From Chitinophagaceae bacterium (GTDB lineage: Bacteria > Bacteroidota > Bacteroidia > Chitinophagales > Chitinophagaceae): a DNA stretch of 64,000 nucleotides. Positions within the stretch are counted from its first letter, which is position 1; each line of letters opens with the position of its first letter. The notes beneath the pieces were generated by a model that was not told the origin of the DNA, searched no databases, and worked only from the letters and a program-made list of their open reading frames with translations. Below are positions 45,567-53,757 of this stretch, one piece after another. Location of the stretch: positions 434,001 through 498,000 of the forward strand of contig JAHBTK010000002.1 of assembly GCA_019638625.1 (NCBI GenBank), given 5' to 3'. Position numbers and translations under genes: made by a program.

Positions 45567-46922
45567 ATGAATCATTTTTTGATTTGTTTTCTTTTTTTGT
45601 TTGCCGGTTTGTCATCCAATGCCCAGAAAACCGTGCCGTTGGACCGTAATGAACAAATGAGCTTTATAGAGAATGAATACATAAAAGTAGGTATAGATCT
45701 CAATCTTGGCGGAGCCATTACCTACCTGGCCGATCCGGAGAAGGGCGAAAACCTGATCAACAATGCGGATTGGGGAAGGCAGGTGCAAATGTCGTTTTAC
45801 AGTGGCCCGGTCCCTTACGAACCGGATGGTAAGAAGTCCCATCCTTCCTGGACCTTTATAGGATGGAACCCGATCCAGTCGGGTGATGTGGCCGGGCATA
45901 AGTCAAGAGTGCTGGATCATAAAAATACGGGCAAAACATTGTATGTAAAGAGCATTCCCATGCACTGGCCTTTAGATAGTATACCGGGGGAATGTGTGTA
46001 TGAGTGCTGGTTAAGTCTTGATAAAAATGCCGTAAAAATAACCAGTCGTATTGTTAATAACCGTCCGGACAAAACACAATATCCGGCGAGAGGTCAGGAA
46101 CTGCCTGCCGTATATACCAATGCCCCATGGCATAAGCTGATCACTTACCAGGGCGACCGGCCTTTCACAAATGATACGCTCAGCCAGATCAAAAACTTTA
46201 ATTCCACAAATACGCCTGATATCCAGTGGGCATACTGGCAGGCAACAGAAAGCTGGGCGGCAAACGTAGATAAAAATAATTATGGCTTAGGAGTATGGAA
46301 TAGCGGGGTACAACAATTTTCGGGTGGATATTATGGAGACAGTTTATTTGTGGGGGGAAGCCATGACGGACCCACCGCTTACATCGCGCCGATTGGTATG
46401 GAGATACTGGACCATAATATCACGTATGACTATCATTATACCCTGATCCTCGGTACGCTGGATGAAATAAGAAATTATGTATATAAAAATCACTCCTCCA
46501 CGCTGCCACGTTTCGATTTTAAAAAAGACCGGCAGCAATGGTATTACCAGCATACTACGGATACAGGCTGGCCGATAAAAAAAGAACTGGTAGTGCGCCT
46601 GCAAAAGGACGCCGCTATGACAGGGCCGATAACTTTCTGGAAAGCCGCTGATGCGCCGGTGCTGAAAATAACAGCCGCCTATCCCGATGGGGTAAAAAAG
46701 GCAAAAATTTACTGGCGGTCATTCCGCGGCGATTTCAGCGAACAGCAGAGCATGGAGTTTGATGTAACCGGGGATGGTAAATTACGTACTTATACGGTTC
46801 CTTTGCGGCAATCGTCCGAATACAAGGGAGCGCTAACGGCGTTAAAATTATTGCTGAATGCCGGTGCACCTGTTGAAGAAGGAAAAACAGTAAGGATAAA
46901 AAGCATCGCTTTGGGCAGGTAG
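45567..46922 (+). CDS. Unrecognised secreted protein, possibly of mutarotase-like fold
   Basis: The ATG at 45567 gives a signal peptide (MNHFLICFLFLFAGLSSNA). An AGGAGG one base before an upstream ATG (45495) is too close to serve it. The body begins ENEYIKVGIDLNLGGAITYL, a pattern common at the start of galactose-mutarotase-like beta-sandwich domains in glycan enzymes. Later blocks include YPARGQELPAVYTNAPWHK and WAYWQATESWAANV. The last ~100 residues form a separate beta-rich module ending in ALTALKLLLNAGAPVEEGKT. A decayed copy of this tail lies at 31640-31828. No catalytic residues can be assigned and no family name is claimed. Confidence 0.75.
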   Translation: MNHFLICFLFLFAGLSSNAQKTVPLDRNEQMSFIENEYIKVGIDLNLGGAITYLADPEKGENLINNADWGRQVQMSFYSGPVPYEPDGKKSHPSWTFIGWNPIQSGDVAGHKSRVLDHKNTGKTLYVKSIPMHWPLDSIPGECVYECWLSLDKNAVKITSRIVNNRPDKTQYPARGQELPAVYTNAPWHKLITYQGDRPFTNDTLSQIKNFNSTNTPDIQWAYWQATESWAANVDKNNYGLGVWNSGVQQFSGGYYGDSLFVGGSHDGPTAYIAPIGMEILDHNITYDYHYTLILGTLDEIRNYVYKNHSSTLPRFDFKKDRQQWYYQHTTDTGWPIKKELVVRLQKDAAMTGPITFWKAADAPVLKITAAYPDGVKKAKIYWRSFRGDFSEQQSMEFDVTGDGKLRTYTVPLRQSSEYKGALTALKLLLNAGAPVEEGKTVRIKSIALGR

Positions 46923-46944
46923 CTGTCTACCCGATCTTTGATAG

Positions 46945-46992
46945 GTGACAAAAATTTGACCCTAATAAGGCCCTGCTCAATCTAAGAAAAAT
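46945..46992 (+). pseudogene. Short relic of the ceramidase-like copy 2 C-terminus
   Basis: Directly after the stop of the preceding gene, one frame reads KFDPNKALLNLRKIS. It matches the ending of the 29836-31608 protein (DTKKALLDLRKIIL). A stop interrupts it just upstream. It is too short to be a gene, but the match is near-identical in its core. Confidence 0.55.
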
Positions 46993-47046
46993 ATCAGCGT
47001 ATTTGTTTGCCCGGAAGGAATGCGGGACGAAAAAAGGTAAACACTT

Positions 47047-47054
47047 TATTTTTG
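47047..47054 (+). promoter_or_regulatory. Possible -7 promoter element for the SGNH hydrolase gene
   Basis: TATTTTTG is an exact TAnnTTTG match 20 bases before the ATG. No -33 TTG is at the proper distance, and read-through from upstream is also possible. Confidence 0.35.
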
Positions 47055-47074
47055 TTTTATAATTCATTCATGAT

Positions 47075-48208
47075 ATGTATAGAATAATAGCTGCCGTTGG
47101 ACTAATGATACTGACAGTCCCGCAATTGTCATTAGCCCAAAATGATCATCCTGCGTGGGAGGCTTATGTAAACATGAATGATTTTCTGCAACCCTTCTGG
47201 AAGGCGGATACAATTTATAGTGAAGCGGTTCAGCCTATAAAAGAGGGGGATAAAAATCCGGAAGCGCAGTTGCTGTTTAAAGCGAAGAAGATCCTATCGG
47301 TTCGGGACACCTATTTGCAAAAAACGTATAAAAAAAATAAGGATTGGAAATATAAAAACGGGAAGCTCGTATTAACCCGCAGAACCACCATACCCTATTT
47401 TACAACAGAAGAATTACTATTTAGCGGGAAAAAGGAAGGAACTTCTTTGCAGGCTAAAAAAGACGGGTACTATGTCTTGTTCAGTGAAAGCGGCTTGCTG
47501 CAGTCCCGGCAATTGGCCGTCACTTACGTAAAAGAGAAGGAAAGCAACTGGAAAGGCCCGTTACCTGCTTATGCTGAAAAGTTATTACCGGCCACCCTGG
47601 ATAAACTCAAATCAGGTCGGCCTTTGAAAGTGGTGTTTTATGGCAATAGTATCGAAACGGGCGCCAACTCAAGCGTTACGCTCAATCAACCGCCTTTTTT
47701 GCCTACCTGGCCTGAAATGATCATGTACAATTTAAGGCGTTATTATACACAATCCATCGCGTTTAAAAATGTTTCGAAAGGAGGAATGGCGGCACGATGG
47801 GGGCTGGATAACGCTCCCTCACTGGTGAGCTCAGAAAACCCGGACCTGGTGATCATTGGCTTTGGCATGAACGACGGTACCGGAAAAGTAGCGCCGGAGA
47901 TCTTTATTGAACAAATAAAAGGTATTATAGGAACCGTAAGACAGGCAAACCCTTCCTGTGAGTTTATTGTTATTGCTACGATGCTGGCAAACCCGGAAGC
48001 CGTTCATAGCCAGATTCAGCAGGAATACCTGAAACCGGTTTTAGGGCTGGCGTCCGAAGGTGTGGCCGTTGCCGATATGACCTCGATTCACGGAGAATTG
48101 TTGCGCCATAAGGCCTACCAGGATATGACCGGCAACAATATCAATCATCCCAACGATTACCTTGCCCGCTGGTATGCCCAGGTGATCAGTGCGCTGCTGA
48201 TCCGGTAA
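47075..48208 (+). CDS. Secreted SGNH/GDSL-type hydrolase
   Basis: An SGNH-fold esterase, probably deacetylating a carbohydrate. The signal peptide ends at QLSLAQ. A ~170-residue N-terminal beta-rich part precedes the catalytic domain. Block I is VVFYGNSIETG (Ser192), block II the glycine in SKGGMA, block III GFGMND, and block V NHPNDYLARWY with the catalytic Asp and His. Secreted SGNH enzymes with such an N-terminal domain often belong to polysaccharide utilisation loci. This is the last intact gene of the forward-strand run that begins with the sigma factor. Confidence 0.87.
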   Translation: MYRIIAAVGLMILTVPQLSLAQNDHPAWEAYVNMNDFLQPFWKADTIYSEAVQPIKEGDKNPEAQLLFKAKKILSVRDTYLQKTYKKNKDWKYKNGKLVLTRRTTIPYFTTEELLFSGKKEGTSLQAKKDGYYVLFSESGLLQSRQLAVTYVKEKESNWKGPLPAYAEKLLPATLDKLKSGRPLKVVFYGNSIETGANSSVTLNQPPFLPTWPEMIMYNLRRYYTQSIAFKNVSKGGMAARWGLDNAPSLVSSENPDLVIIGFGMNDGTGKVAPEIFIEQIKGIIGTVRQANPSCEFIVIATMLANPEAVHSQIQQEYLKPVLGLASEGVAVADMTSIHGELLRHKAYQDMTGNNINHPNDYLARWYAQVISALLIR

Positions 48209-48652
48209 CAAACCATACATGCTGTTCATGAAATGAAATGGTGCGATGCAAAAATTATATTGAACCCAGCTATAAAGAATTGTACAATATCATAAAACAT
48301 GGTTCTGCAAATTTCTTGAAAATTCCAGACGGAAGTTTTTTGCAGTTTAACTTCCCTGCAGTGTCTCCTCGTGCAGCGCTTACTTCCCACCTACCGCCTA
48401 CTAATACACAAGCCTAATCACGGGCAGACGCTTCGGAAAACTAAACAACGGCATCCTTTATTACAGCAAACTTACCTGAAGGGAAAATTATTTTTCCGGA
48501 ACAGAAACCGCTTCCGGTTTTGTGGGTTATATGGAAGGAGCGGTTATTGCCGCATTACAAACAACAGACCGCTTTTAGGTACTGCGGGTCCACCAACAAT
48601 ATCCCGGGAACCTAGAACACCAGCGCATATGGAAGCCTTCATTTTTCAGCTT
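48209..48652. other. Gene-poor region with relics between the SGNH gene and nrdG
   Basis: About 440 bases. A 59-codon frame (48238-48417, starting MVRCKNYIEPSYKELYNIIK) has no recognisable family and may be chance. The only recognisable piece is the amine-oxidase-like relic at 48420-48578. No clear hairpin terminator for the two converging transcripts was found. Confidence 0.5.
48420..48578 (+). pseudogene. Relic of a flavin amine oxidase C-terminus
   Basis: One frame reads TGRRFGKLNNGILYYSKLT, a TGA, then NYFSGTETASGFVGYMEGAV and IAALQTTDRF before TAG. The FxGTETAxxxxGYMEGAV pattern is the FAD-binding end of monoamine-oxidase-like flavoenzymes. Everything before it is missing and a stop interrupts the frame, so it is not functional. 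Confidence 0.55.
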
Positions 48653-49336
48653 TTAGCTTCTGATCACTATTTCAACGGGTTGTTCCGGATACCTGAAGGT
48701 CCTTATTCTTTTGTGCGCCTCTGGTATAGTACCCACGGTTTCTGTATCACCCACAAAATTCTGAATGTAATATTTTCCGCGATAGCCCAGTGAAACCAGG
48801 TGATCCGCCATGAGCATCAGGTCATTCTCTGAGATCAGGGCGGAATGGACGGTTGTTCTTATCTCAAAATTGATACTTGAATTCTGTAGTAAAATAAATG
48901 TTTTTTCAAATTCTTTATAAAGAGTTGACCTCGTAATTGCTTCAAATCTGCCAGGCATAGCTTTGAAATCTAGAGAAACATAATCTATGAGCTGCCGTGC
49001 TATGAGCTGCCGGATACGGTCGGGATTAGAACCGTTCGTATCCACTTTCAGTAACATTCCTATTTCTTTTATTGCCCCTGCAAGCGGAATGGTCTCCTTA
49101 TGCAGCGTACATTCCCCGCCACTTAGCACCACCCCGTCCAACAATTTTGATCTTGACCGGATGAATGTAAGCGCTTCGCCGATGGATATTTTCCCTTTAC
49201 CGAAAACAATATCCGGATTATAGCAATAATCACACCGCATATTACATCCCGCAAACCAAAGAACGCAGGATGTAATATCCGGGTAATCTAACATTGAAAA
49301 AGGGGTAATATCGCAGATGATCTGCTTATCTGGCAT
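48653..49336 (-). CDS. nrdG: Anaerobic ribonucleoside-triphosphate reductase activating protein (radical SAM)
   Basis: NrdG uses a [4Fe-4S] cluster and S-adenosylmethionine to create the glycyl radical of class III ribonucleotide reductase. The cluster motif CxxxCxxC is C31-NMR-C35-DY-C38. SAM-contact features such as LSGGECTLH follow, and a TNGSNP segment further on. At 227 residues it has the length of the NrdG/PflA-like form. It is the third gene of a reverse-strand operon and its start overlaps the preceding 56-codon gene by 11 bases, which points to coupled translation. Confidence 0.92.
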   Translation of the reverse strand: MPDKQIICDITPFSMLDYPDITSCVLWFAGCNMRCDYCYNPDIVFGKGKISIGEALTFIRSRSKLLDGVVLSGGECTLHKETIPLAGAIKEIGMLLKVDTNGSNPDRIRQLIARQLIDYVSLDFKAMPGRFEAITRSTLYKEFEKTFILLQNSSINFEIRTTVHSALISENDLMLMADHLVSLGYRGKYYIQNFVGDTETVGTIPEAHKRIRTFRYPEQPVEIVIRS

Positions 49337-49496
49337 GTTCAGTGAAATGGATCCTTTGCTTGTGTTCCCCTTTTTTACCCAGGTTAAAGCTTTCTACCGG
49401 CCGGTGATACCCCATTACACGGGTGTAAACAAGGCATTTTGTTCTTAATGCATTGTGTTGAACCAATAGGTCTTCCGTTTTAATTTTAGTTTGCAT
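49326..49496 (-). CDS. Small separate glycyl-radical domain of anaerobic ribonucleotide reductase
   Basis: A 56-residue protein encoded between nrdD and nrdG. It contains TRVMGYHRPVESFNLGKKGE (residues 25-44), which matches the C-terminal glycyl-radical loop of NrdD proteins (RVxGY...GK). By that match Gly29 would carry the radical. The 704-residue NrdD encoded just upstream has no such motif after its zinc site. The gene starts inside the last codons of nrdD (11-base overlap, different frame) and ends inside the start of nrdG (11-base overlap), so all three are tightly coupled. I infer that it completes NrdD in trans; a second possibility is programmed frameshifting from nrdD. Confidence 0.8.
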   Translation of the reverse strand: MQTKIKTEDLLVQHNALRTKCLVYTRVMGYHRPVESFNLGKKGEHKQRIHFTEHAR

Positions 49497-51600
49497 GCTC
49501 ATTATTTTTATGGGTTAATTCTTCTAATAAAATATCATCGCATTTCGGGCAATACTCATATTCCCCGGAAATATAACCGTGTTTGGGACAGACACTGAAA
49601 ACAGGAGTAACGGTTATATAGGGAAGCTTAAAATTAGTCAGTACTTTCTTAACCAGGTTGCGGCAGGCTTTGGGGGAGCTGATCTTTTCCCTCATATACA
49701 GGTGAAGTACGGTTCCTCCTGTGTACAGACATTGTAGCTCATCCTGTAACAACAACGCCTCGAAGGGATCCTCTGTATGGTTCACGGGGATTTGTGAGCT
49801 ATTGGTGTAATATATATTCTCTCCTTCACCGGCCTGAAGAATATCCGGGTATCTTTTTTTGTCTTCTTTGGCAAACCGGTAAGTAGTCCCTTCAGCAGGT
49901 GTGGCTTCCAGGTTATACAGGTTTCCTGTTTCCTCCTGGAACTGCTGTATCCTTTTCCTGATATAGTGTAGCATTTCTGTGGCAAATGAGGAGCCTTTTT
50001 CCGTGGTTATATTTTCTTTGTCATCGGTGAAATTGAGCAACATTTCATTGATACCGTTTACACCTATTGTAGAAAAATGATTTCTGAAATGGGGCAGATA
50101 CCGTTTTGTGTAGGGGTACAAACCTCTATCGTACATTTCCCGGATAAACCTGCGTTTTTTCTCCAGGGTAGATTTGGCGATATCCAGCAGGGCGTCTAAT
50201 CTTTTATAAAGCGCAGGTTTATCCCCTTTGAATAAATAACCCAACCTTGCCGTATTGATGGTAACCACACCGATACTTCCTGTCATTTCAGCGCTACCGA
50301 ACAGGCCATTACCCCTTTTCAGCAATTCACGTAAATCGAGCTGCAAGCGGCAACACATACTTCTTACCGCATTGGGTTTATAGGCATTCGGGTTCTCAAT
50401 GCGGTTTCCGTTTTCATCTGTAATGTACTGGCTGCCTATGAAATTCTGAAAATAGGAAGAACCTATCTTAGCTGTATTTTCAAAAAGCAGATCGGTATTC
50501 TCTCCGTTCCAGTCAAACTCCTCCGTAATATTTACCGTAGGTATAGGAAACGTAAATGGTTGTCCGTTAGAATCTCCTTCGGTCATTACAGTATAATAAG
50601 CCTTATTGATAAGGTTCATTTCTTCCTGGAAATGTGCATACGTAAGTGCTTCCGGCGAATCGGCCCCTCTTTCCTTTGCTGCTTTTTCAAGCCTCGCATC
50701 AGATACATATTTAAAAAGGTGCTCGTTGTTTTTAGTCGGTATTTGAAGCTTTAGATCTTCCGGCACAACCCAGTCGAGGGTAATGTTGGTAAACGGGGAC
50801 TGCCCCCACCTGGCAGGTACATTCAGGTTATATACAAAACTGCGAATGGCTTTGAAAACATCGTCATAAGAAAGCCCGTCTTTGAAAACATAAGGGGCAA
50901 GATAGGTATCAAACGAGCTGAAGGCCTGCGCTCCCGCCCATTCGCTCTGCAGGATGCCCAGGAAATTAGCCATTTGCCCAAGCGCTTCCCTGAAATGGGA
51001 GGGTGGTCTGCTTTCCACACGCCCCCTTACACCATTAAATCCATCGTTTAATAACACCCTTAAACTCCATCCGGCACAGTATCCGGTCAGGCAATCCAGG
51101 TCGTGGATATGAATATCACCGTTGCGGTGGGCATATCCTTCTTCCCTGCTGTACACCCGATCCAACCAGTAGTTAGCAATAATTTTTCCGGCTACATTAT
51201 TTACCAGTCCTGCATTAGAGTAGGATGTATTTGCATTGGCATTGATCCTCCAGTCTGTTTTGCTGATATACTCCTCTATTGTTTGCGTGGAATCTACAAA
51301 AGTGGTATCATCATTAAGTCCGTTAATATGTTCCCGCTGCAGCTTCCTGGTATGCCGGTACAGCATAAAAGAACGCATCACCTCAAAATGCTCCTTGTTG
51401 TAAAGCTCTTTTTCGATAAGGTCCTGTATTTCTTCAACTGCCCAGGTCGTTTTATTATCCAGCAACTCAAGTACCCGGAGATATATGCTGTCATCATAAT
51501 GAACATTGACACTTGCAAAGCCTTTTCGTATGGCATCTTCAATTTTGAACGGTTGAAGCGGCTCGTATTCCCCATTTCTTTTAATTACATAGTTTTCCAT
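49486..51600 (-). CDS. nrdD: Anaerobic ribonucleoside-triphosphate reductase, large chain without glycyl-radical motif
   Basis: The class III enzyme makes deoxyribonucleoside triphosphates without oxygen, so the cell can replicate its DNA when oxygen is absent. An ATP-cone regulatory domain occupies about residues 1-95. The catalytic ten-stranded barrel follows, with HIHDLDCLTGYCAGWSL, PARWGQSPFTN and PFTFPIPTVNIT. A zinc-binding site closes the chain: C671, H674, C684, C687. It stops 17 residues after the last cysteine, where normal NrdD proteins continue into the RVCGY-type radical loop. That loop is encoded separately by the overlapping 49326-49496 gene. Confidence 0.92.
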   Translation of the reverse strand: MENYVIKRNGEYEPLQPFKIEDAIRKGFASVNVHYDDSIYLRVLELLDNKTTWAVEEIQDLIEKELYNKEHFEVMRSFMLYRHTRKLQREHINGLNDDTTFVDSTQTIEEYISKTDWRINANANTSYSNAGLVNNVAGKIIANYWLDRVYSREEGYAHRNGDIHIHDLDCLTGYCAGWSLRVLLNDGFNGVRGRVESRPPSHFREALGQMANFLGILQSEWAGAQAFSSFDTYLAPYVFKDGLSYDDVFKAIRSFVYNLNVPARWGQSPFTNITLDWVVPEDLKLQIPTKNNEHLFKYVSDARLEKAAKERGADSPEALTYAHFQEEMNLINKAYYTVMTEGDSNGQPFTFPIPTVNITEEFDWNGENTDLLFENTAKIGSSYFQNFIGSQYITDENGNRIENPNAYKPNAVRSMCCRLQLDLRELLKRGNGLFGSAEMTGSIGVVTINTARLGYLFKGDKPALYKRLDALLDIAKSTLEKKRRFIREMYDRGLYPYTKRYLPHFRNHFSTIGVNGINEMLLNFTDDKENITTEKGSSFATEMLHYIRKRIQQFQEETGNLYNLEATPAEGTTYRFAKEDKKRYPDILQAGEGENIYYTNSSQIPVNHTEDPFEALLLQDELQCLYTGGTVLHLYMREKISSPKACRNLVKKVLTNFKLPYITVTPVFSVCPKHGYISGEYEYCPKCDDILLEELTHKNNEHAN

Positions 51601-51970
51601 ATTTCAGATATTTAGATTACTCTTCTATAGCAGTATGCTGTTGTAAAACTAGCTTTGGAGGAAAAGGAAGAACTATGACTGGGATCATGAAGAAAGGTCC
51701 ACTTATACACAATCGGATGTTGATAATTTTGGTGTTGGCACTGATAAGGCAATAAAATAATGTTGTTGACTATAAAACGCTTACTAACAGGCAGGCACAC
51801 AAACACCAACAATGGTATTTACAAAGGATTCCCCGTAGCGTCTCAACGTAAGGTATTTCCACGTTTGGCAAACGCTTCAGCCGGCACCTCGCTTCCGCTA
51901 TCAACTGCAAAAAGGCGGTAACCGTCATTTTACAGGCAGTAATTTTATTTTTACTGCTTAACATTGCGGT
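51601..51970. other. Divergent intergenic region between nrdD and the PolX-family gene
   Basis: About 370 bases must carry both promoters. Next to the PolX start is a 7-bp inverted repeat GCAGTAA / TTACTGC (about 51935-51957). I found no convincing FNR-type site, no exact TAnnTTTG element and no riboswitch signature. Confidence 0.45.
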
Positions 51971-53647
51971 ATGGATAATTTTGAAATCGCGGATGCCTTC
52001 TCCCTGTTGTCCAAACTCATGGATATACACGGAGAAAATAGTTTTAAGGTAAAATCGTATGCCAACGCCGCTTACACAATAGAAAAGCTGCCGGCACAAC
52101 TGCAGGACCTTCCCCGCGAAAAAATATTTTCCATAAAAGGAATAGGAGAAGCTACCGGGAAAAAAATAATAGAGATGCTGGATACCGGCAGGTTATTCGT
52201 ACTGGAGGACTATATAGCGAAAACGCCTCCTGGGGTGATAGAGATGCTGCAGCATATCAAGGGACTGGGGGCAAAAAAAATATCGGTTATCTGGAAGGAA
52301 ATGGGACTGGAAACCATCGGGGAACTGCTGTATGCCTGCAACGAAAACAGGCTTTCTTTATATAAGGGATTTGGCGAGAAAACCCAGAAAAATGTCCGGG
52401 AAAATATAGAGTTCTATCAGCGAAGCCTCGGAAACTACCTGTACGCCCAGGTGGAAGTATATGCCCTCAGTTTGCAGGAACAGCTTCAAAAGACGTTTTC
52501 CGGTCATAAATTTGAGCTGACGGGCGCTTTCCGGAGGCAGATGGAAACCCTTAATGCGCTGGAATGGGTTACCACCGCGGGAGTACATGCTATCACAGAC
52601 TTTTTAACTTCACTGCAGTACAAGACAGCGGAAAGCCAGGATGCCTACATAAGTTTTGTGAATGAGGGCGGTATTAAACTGGTTTTTTATTTTGCCATGG
52701 TTGATAACTTCGGAAGCGTCCTGTTCCAGACGAGTTGTTCCGGTAAGTTCTTAACGGAATGGGAAAAGAAATTCCCCTCCACTACCCTTTACGCAGATGA
52801 ACAGGGCATTTTTGTTTCTGCAAAGGCGGACTATATCGAACCCTGTCTCCGTGAAGCCCCGGAGATCATCTCCCGGGCGCAGGCACAGGAACTCCCAAAA
52901 ATCATTCAACCTGCTGATATAAAGGGTATTATACATAGCCACAGCAACTGGAGCGATGGAAGCTGTTCTATAGACGAAATGGCGCAGGCAGCCATCGGGC
53001 AGGGATTTGAATACCTGGTGATCAGCGACCACAGCAAATCGGCTTTTTATGCCAATGGCCTGCAGGAAGAACGTCTTAGGGAGCAACATGCTTATATCGA
53101 TGCCCTTAACGGGAAACTAAAACCGTTTAAAATCTTTAAAAGCATTGAAGCGGATATCCTGAATGACGGAAGTCTTGATTATGGCAATGACGTGCTGGCC
53201 ACTTTCGATCTTGTGATCGCTTCCGTGCACTCCAACCTGAAAATGACGGAGGAAAAAGCCATGCTGCGGTTGTTGAACGCAGTGAAAAACCCCTACACCA
53301 CCATTCTCGGGCATATGACGGGACGGTTGCTGCTGAGCAGGGAAGGGTACCCGGTAAATCACGATCAGTTGATTGACGCCTGCATGGAACATCATGTTGT
53401 AATTGAATTGAACGCCCATCCGCGGCGGCTGGATATCGGGTGGCAGCATATAGGCTATCTGCTCCAGCGGAGTGGTATTATTTCAATAGATCCCGACGCC
53501 CACGCTGTGGAGGGATATGCGGATACCCGTTACGGCGTGCTGGCGGCTCAAAAAGCCGGGGTTACCGCTGCTCAGAACCTGAGCAGTTACAGCCTCGGTG
53601 AGTTTGAGGACTACCTGCAAAAAATCAAACGTTTGAAAGGAATCTGA
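51971..53647 (+). CDS. polX: PolX-family protein with degenerate polymerase site and intact PHP nuclease domain
   Basis: Bacterial PolX combines a pol-beta-like polymerase with a PHP-type 3'-5' exonuclease and acts in base-excision repair. Here helix-hairpin-helix DNA-binding motifs (FSIKGIGEATGKKI, HIKGLGAKKISVI) lie in the first 130 residues. The polymerase palm follows, but the catalytic pair of aspartates in ETxxDxDF is replaced (ETLNALEW: A196, E198). The third aspartate of the VDLR motif is also lost (LVFYF). The PHP domain keeps IHSHSNWSDG, VISDHSKS, ASVHSN, ELNAHPRR and DPDAHA. It probably acts as a nuclease or phosphatase, not a polymerase. Confidence 0.88.
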   Translation: MDNFEIADAFSLLSKLMDIHGENSFKVKSYANAAYTIEKLPAQLQDLPREKIFSIKGIGEATGKKIIEMLDTGRLFVLEDYIAKTPPGVIEMLQHIKGLGAKKISVIWKEMGLETIGELLYACNENRLSLYKGFGEKTQKNVRENIEFYQRSLGNYLYAQVEVYALSLQEQLQKTFSGHKFELTGAFRRQMETLNALEWVTTAGVHAITDFLTSLQYKTAESQDAYISFVNEGGIKLVFYFAMVDNFGSVLFQTSCSGKFLTEWEKKFPSTTLYADEQGIFVSAKADYIEPCLREAPEIISRAQAQELPKIIQPADIKGIIHSHSNWSDGSCSIDEMAQAAIGQGFEYLVISDHSKSAFYANGLQEERLREQHAYIDALNGKLKPFKIFKSIEADILNDGSLDYGNDVLATFDLVIASVHSNLKMTEEKAMLRLLNAVKNPYTTILGHMTGRLLLSREGYPVNHDQLIDACMEHHVVIELNAHPRRLDIGWQHIGYLLQRSGIISIDPDAHAVEGYADTRYGVLAAQKAGVTAAQNLSSYSLGEFEDYLQKIKRLKGI

Positions 53648-53757
53648 CCTGTCGATTACTCAATTTTTTGTTCTGATTACTAACTATTACCGCCATTTAC
53701 TGGTGAAATGAGCAAACTTTGCATTAATTTATTTAATAACATAATCGTGTATTTGGT

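Noticed and set aside
48238..48417. 59-codon frame starting MVRCKNYIEPSYK
   Set aside because: No family resemblance, no promoter and no conserved context; kept only as a note in the region entry.
48371..48793. 140-codon forward frame overlapping the 3' end of nrdG
   Set aside because: It runs antisense into nrdG and is not in the frame that carries the amine-oxidase-like signature; treated as chance.
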